A DNA stretch of 64,000 nt from Marinilabilia salmonicolor JCM 21150 (lineage in GTDB: Bacteria > Bacteroidota > Bacteroidia > Bacteroidales > Marinilabiliaceae), in assembly GCF_000259075.1 (NCBI RefSeq), contig NZ_AJKI01000003.1:1-64000 (forward strand), written 5' to 3'. The number at the start of each line of letters is the position of its first letter. Within the stretch, counting starts at the first letter, position 1. Positions 62,027-64,000 of this stretch are shown here, piece by piece. Below the pieces are notes generated by a model. That model searched no databases. It had not been told where the DNA came from and saw nothing but the letters and a program-made list of their open reading frames with translations. Made by a program: the position numbers and the translations under genes.

Positions 62027-62707
62027 TTACTTGTTTAAAGTAAGTCCAAAGTTAATAAAAACTTCATTATTAACCTTTACCATGCCCATGAATTTGGTGG
62101 GAGGCTCCAGATTAAAATCTCTTAGATTGATGCTAACTTTCCCATTAAGATGGAGGGATTCTTTCCTGCAGTCATGTATGCGCCCGGGTATTTCATATGT
62201 TTTGGATGATCCGGCGAGACCCACTTTTATCTTCGGTACCACTGTGCTTTCAGGCCCGGCCGGTAATTTAATGTTTTCAAAGAAGATGGTGATATTGATG
62301 AAGGGATATTCCGAGGCTTTTATGAGTTTTAGAAAGTCATCAAGCATCATGGGATTTGACGGGGTGAATTCGCGGGCTGGAATTTTAAGCTTTATTATTT
62401 CACCCAAATGGCTTTCTTCCTCGATAATTTCATCTTTTTTGTTGAAGATCTGCTCAAAATGAAAATGATTTACATTGGTGGACCCTTCAATCTTTATAAA
62501 GTTGTCGCACTCTTCAACTGCTGATTCATTGTGATGAGGGAGATGTTTTTCAGCCATTGGTTGCCCGAATATATTGAAGAAACAGAACAAAAAACTTACT
62601 ACCATCACTTTACGTAATCTTCCGCAATGTCTTAAGGCATTTTGTGAGATTCGTTTAACCGGTTTTTGATTACCGGCAGGTGACAGTAATAAGTTTTTTA
62701 ATGGCAT
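62027..62707 (-). CDS. YceI-like domain protein
   Basis: A 226-residue envelope protein with a hydrophobic signal-like segment at about residues 34-48 (VMVVSFLFCFFNIFGQ). The YceI-like lipocalin-type barrel covers residues about 65-226: IKIEGSTNVNHFHFEQ, LKIPAREFTPSNPMMLDDFLK, then EYPFINITIFFENI, and the last strand NNEVFINFGLTL. YceI proteins bind polyprenoid lipids or related hydrophobic molecules. The signal is preceded by a long N-terminal stretch, so the true start could be ATG 62605. It lies between the porin-like gene (42 bases upstream) and the Rrf2 gene and is probably co-transcribed with both. Confidence 0.8.
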   Translation of the reverse strand: MPLKNLLLSPAGNQKPVKRISQNALRHCGRLRKVMVVSFLFCFFNIFGQPMAEKHLPHHNESAVEECDNFIKIEGSTNVNHFHFEQIFNKKDEIIEEESHLGEIIKLKIPAREFTPSNPMMLDDFLKLIKASEYPFINITIFFENIKLPAGPESTVVPKIKVGLAGSSKTYEIPGRIHDCRKESLHLNGKVSINLRDFNLEPPTKFMGMVKVNNEVFINFGLTLNK

Positions 62708-62749
62708 TTATCTGATTTTATATATTTGAAAATCAGCTGTTTGTTCTGA

Positions 62750-64000
62750 TTAGAAACTGATGGCAGCTTCTAACAGCAAGCCGTTGAATTTGCCCTCATC
62801 CAGGATGTCTCCGGTGGGAAATCCGTCATATTTCTGACTTACATATTCTATCTTTGCGAGGATGTTTTTGGTCATAAACCAACCACCGCTTAACTGCACC
62901 CGGTTGATATCGACGTCTTCTCCGGTGGCAATTTCTCCGCCGACCGTATTGTAGCGTCCGCCCAAATAGAAATTTTCTTCATTACCAAATCGATAAATCA
63001 GTTCTCCTGATAGTTGGGTGAAGTTGCGAGTGTCAGTTTCTCCGTTTGATTTTCCACTGGCAGATTCTATTACTCCGAAAAATTCCAAACCGCCTAACTT
63101 AACGAATGGATTGACCATAAACGCAGTCAGTTCGTTATTGAATCCGGGATTCCAGCGGCCTGATCGGAAGTTTCCTGAGGCAGATGCATCCGGAGCTTCC
63201 ATTACATAATAGTAACGTGATCCTGCGCGGTCGCCGGCATACAGGTATGTTCTTGCACTTTCTCCTGTGGTGTAAACAGAGCCCGTCAGACGGAACCTGA
63301 AGTCTTCATCAACTTGTTTGTCATATCCAACTTTACCGACAAATGAGGCCTTGGTGGTTCCGGGGTTGGTGACTGATTGGTTCAGCTTTCCGTTGGTCAG
63401 ACCTACCATTCCGATAAAGCCGTTACTTCGGTAATAAACTTCTCCGCCTACTTCTGTGGTAAAGGCATCCATGATGAGGTTGCCCACAAACGGGTTGTAA
63501 ATTGCTCTGGCATTGTCGGTTCTTCGAAAGTGTGCATCACCATAATTGTTCTCCATGTGACCGATTTTGATGGTTACCTTTTCCATCAGATCGGACATGA
63601 AGCCCTGGCGAATGAAATCCAGCTTGTCAATCTGGAAGTAGCCTCCTTTTACGTATGGCTCCGGGTGGTGACGTGATGATAAATAAGTGCGGAGATGCAT
63701 TTTTACACCATCATAAAGATGAACGTCTAGGTCCAGGTTGGCAGTTGCCAGATTGAAATTATCGCCAATTTCAATCAATTCCACATCGCCTGAGTTTTCA
63801 TGATCCACTGCCTGGAATTGAATGGTCGATGCTCCGCCAATTCTAACGTCAACACCGTCAAAATTATCGGTTGTGTCTTTAGGTGCTTCAAAATCATTGA
63901 TTCCCCGTTGGTCGGGAAGCCTGAAATTTTTAAAATCTCTGTCGTTTTGGGCGCTGGTGGAAATACCCATTACCAGAAAAGCCAGAAATACTAAATATTG
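62750..64000 (-). CDS. porin-like outer membrane protein (5' end cut by the window)
   Basis: At least 416 residues. The reading frame stays open to the last base of the window: the ten codons beyond the ATG at 63970 read QYLVFLAFLVM, a signal-peptide core, so the true start lies beyond 64000. The mature N-terminus is STSAQNDRDF. The rest is a beta-barrel of the type annotated as phosphate-selective or OprO-like porin: VKIGHMENNYGDAHFRRTDN, EVYYRSNGFIGMVGLTNGKL, FYLGGRYNTVGG and a C-terminal LLLEAAISF with the aromatic end residue. Substrate unknown. Confidence 0.85.
   Translation of the reverse strand, partial: QYLVFLAFLVMGISTSAQNDRDFKNFRLPDQRGINDFEAPKDTTDNFDGVDVRIGGASTIQFQAVDHENSGDVELIEIGDNFNLATANLDLDVHLYDGVKMHLRTYLSSRHHPEPYVKGGYFQIDKLDFIRQGFMSDLMEKVTIKIGHMENNYGDAHFRRTDNARAIYNPFVGNLIMDAFTTEVGGEVYYRSNGFIGMVGLTNGKLNQSVTNPGTTKASFVGKVGYDKQVDEDFRFRLTGSVYTTGESARTYLYAGDRAGSRYYYVMEAPDASASGNFRSGRWNPGFNNELTAFMVNPFVKLGGLEFFGVIESASGKSNGETDTRNFTQLSGELIYRFGNEENFYLGGRYNTVGGEIATGEDVDINRVQLSGGWFMTKNILAKIEYVSQKYDGFPTGDILDEGKFNGLLLEAAISF

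Noticed and set aside
1-64000. tRNA, rRNA and CRISPR arrays
   Set aside because: Scanning for the T-arm GTTCGANTC pattern and for regularly spaced direct repeats found none; the only TTCGAA hit in a non-coding region is the riboswitch loop at 59466.

Overview
This window looks like chromosome from a Bacteroidota member. The evidence is the family content: a Bacteroidota-type omega subunit next to bamD, coaBC, a DUF4835 protein and recN; the DUF3820, DUF2807 and OmpP1/FadL families; LytS/LytTR signalling; and repeated -7 boxes of the TAnnTTTG type, several with a TTTG -33 element 19-20 bases upstream. A Marinilabiliales-like relative is my best guess but is not proven. I saw no rRNA, tRNA, CRISPR array, prophage or transposase gene. 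The right edge cuts a porin-like gene at its signal peptide.

Layout. 1-1.7 kb: a perfect hairpin, a 199-bp repeat and two small acidic proteins. 1.7-10.4 kb, all minus strand: a carboxypeptidase-regulatory-like protein, a DUF3820 protein, an aldo/keto reductase, an osmoprotection group (betaine-binding lipoprotein, tandem universal stress protein, BCCT transporter), glutamine synthetase and a HAD phosphatase. 10.4-15.2 kb: a second copy of the repeat, an XRE-cupin regulator with an acyl-CoA synthetase, nspC, and a toxin-antitoxin pair whose toxin is broken. 15.2-24.3 kb: a LytTR two-component system (its two genes separated by a MITE-like element) divergent from RND efflux system 1 (TolC, adaptor, pump, PII-like protein, TetR). 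24.4-31.8 kb: an alpha-2-macroglobulin remnant, an NAD(P)H oxidoreductase, carboxynorspermidine synthase, and assorted enzymes ending in an alpha-oxoamine synthase.

31.9-38.2 kb is the core block bamD-rpoZ-coaBC-DUF4835-recN-fabI. 38.4-40.8 kb is cysDN for sulfate activation. 40.9-47.9 kb is RND efflux system 2 (TetR, MITE-like element, TolC, adaptor, pump, PII-like protein). 48-52.8 kb holds a FadL-type outer membrane protein, a low-complexity lipoprotein and a GntP transporter. 53.2-56.6 kb holds proS, pepT and a SixA-like phosphatase. 56.7-59.5 kb holds queF and the queC-queE operon behind a candidate preQ1-I riboswitch. The end holds a PagL-type acyloxyacyl hydrolase, a GIN-domain lipoprotein, an Rrf2 regulator, a YceI-like protein and the cut porin.

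The most interesting signals are: (1) two RND efflux operons that each carry their own PII-like small protein and TetR regulator; (2) an array of three 15-bp repeats at an exact 20-bp period plus one inverted copy, fitting a LytTR binding box, between the LytS gene and efflux operon 1; (3) a pair of ~195-bp repeats in front of two genes whose ends have the same orientation but whose cores are inverted, one carrying a -7-like box aimed at the gene; (4) a candidate preQ1-I riboswitch with a possible 46-residue ORF between it and queC.
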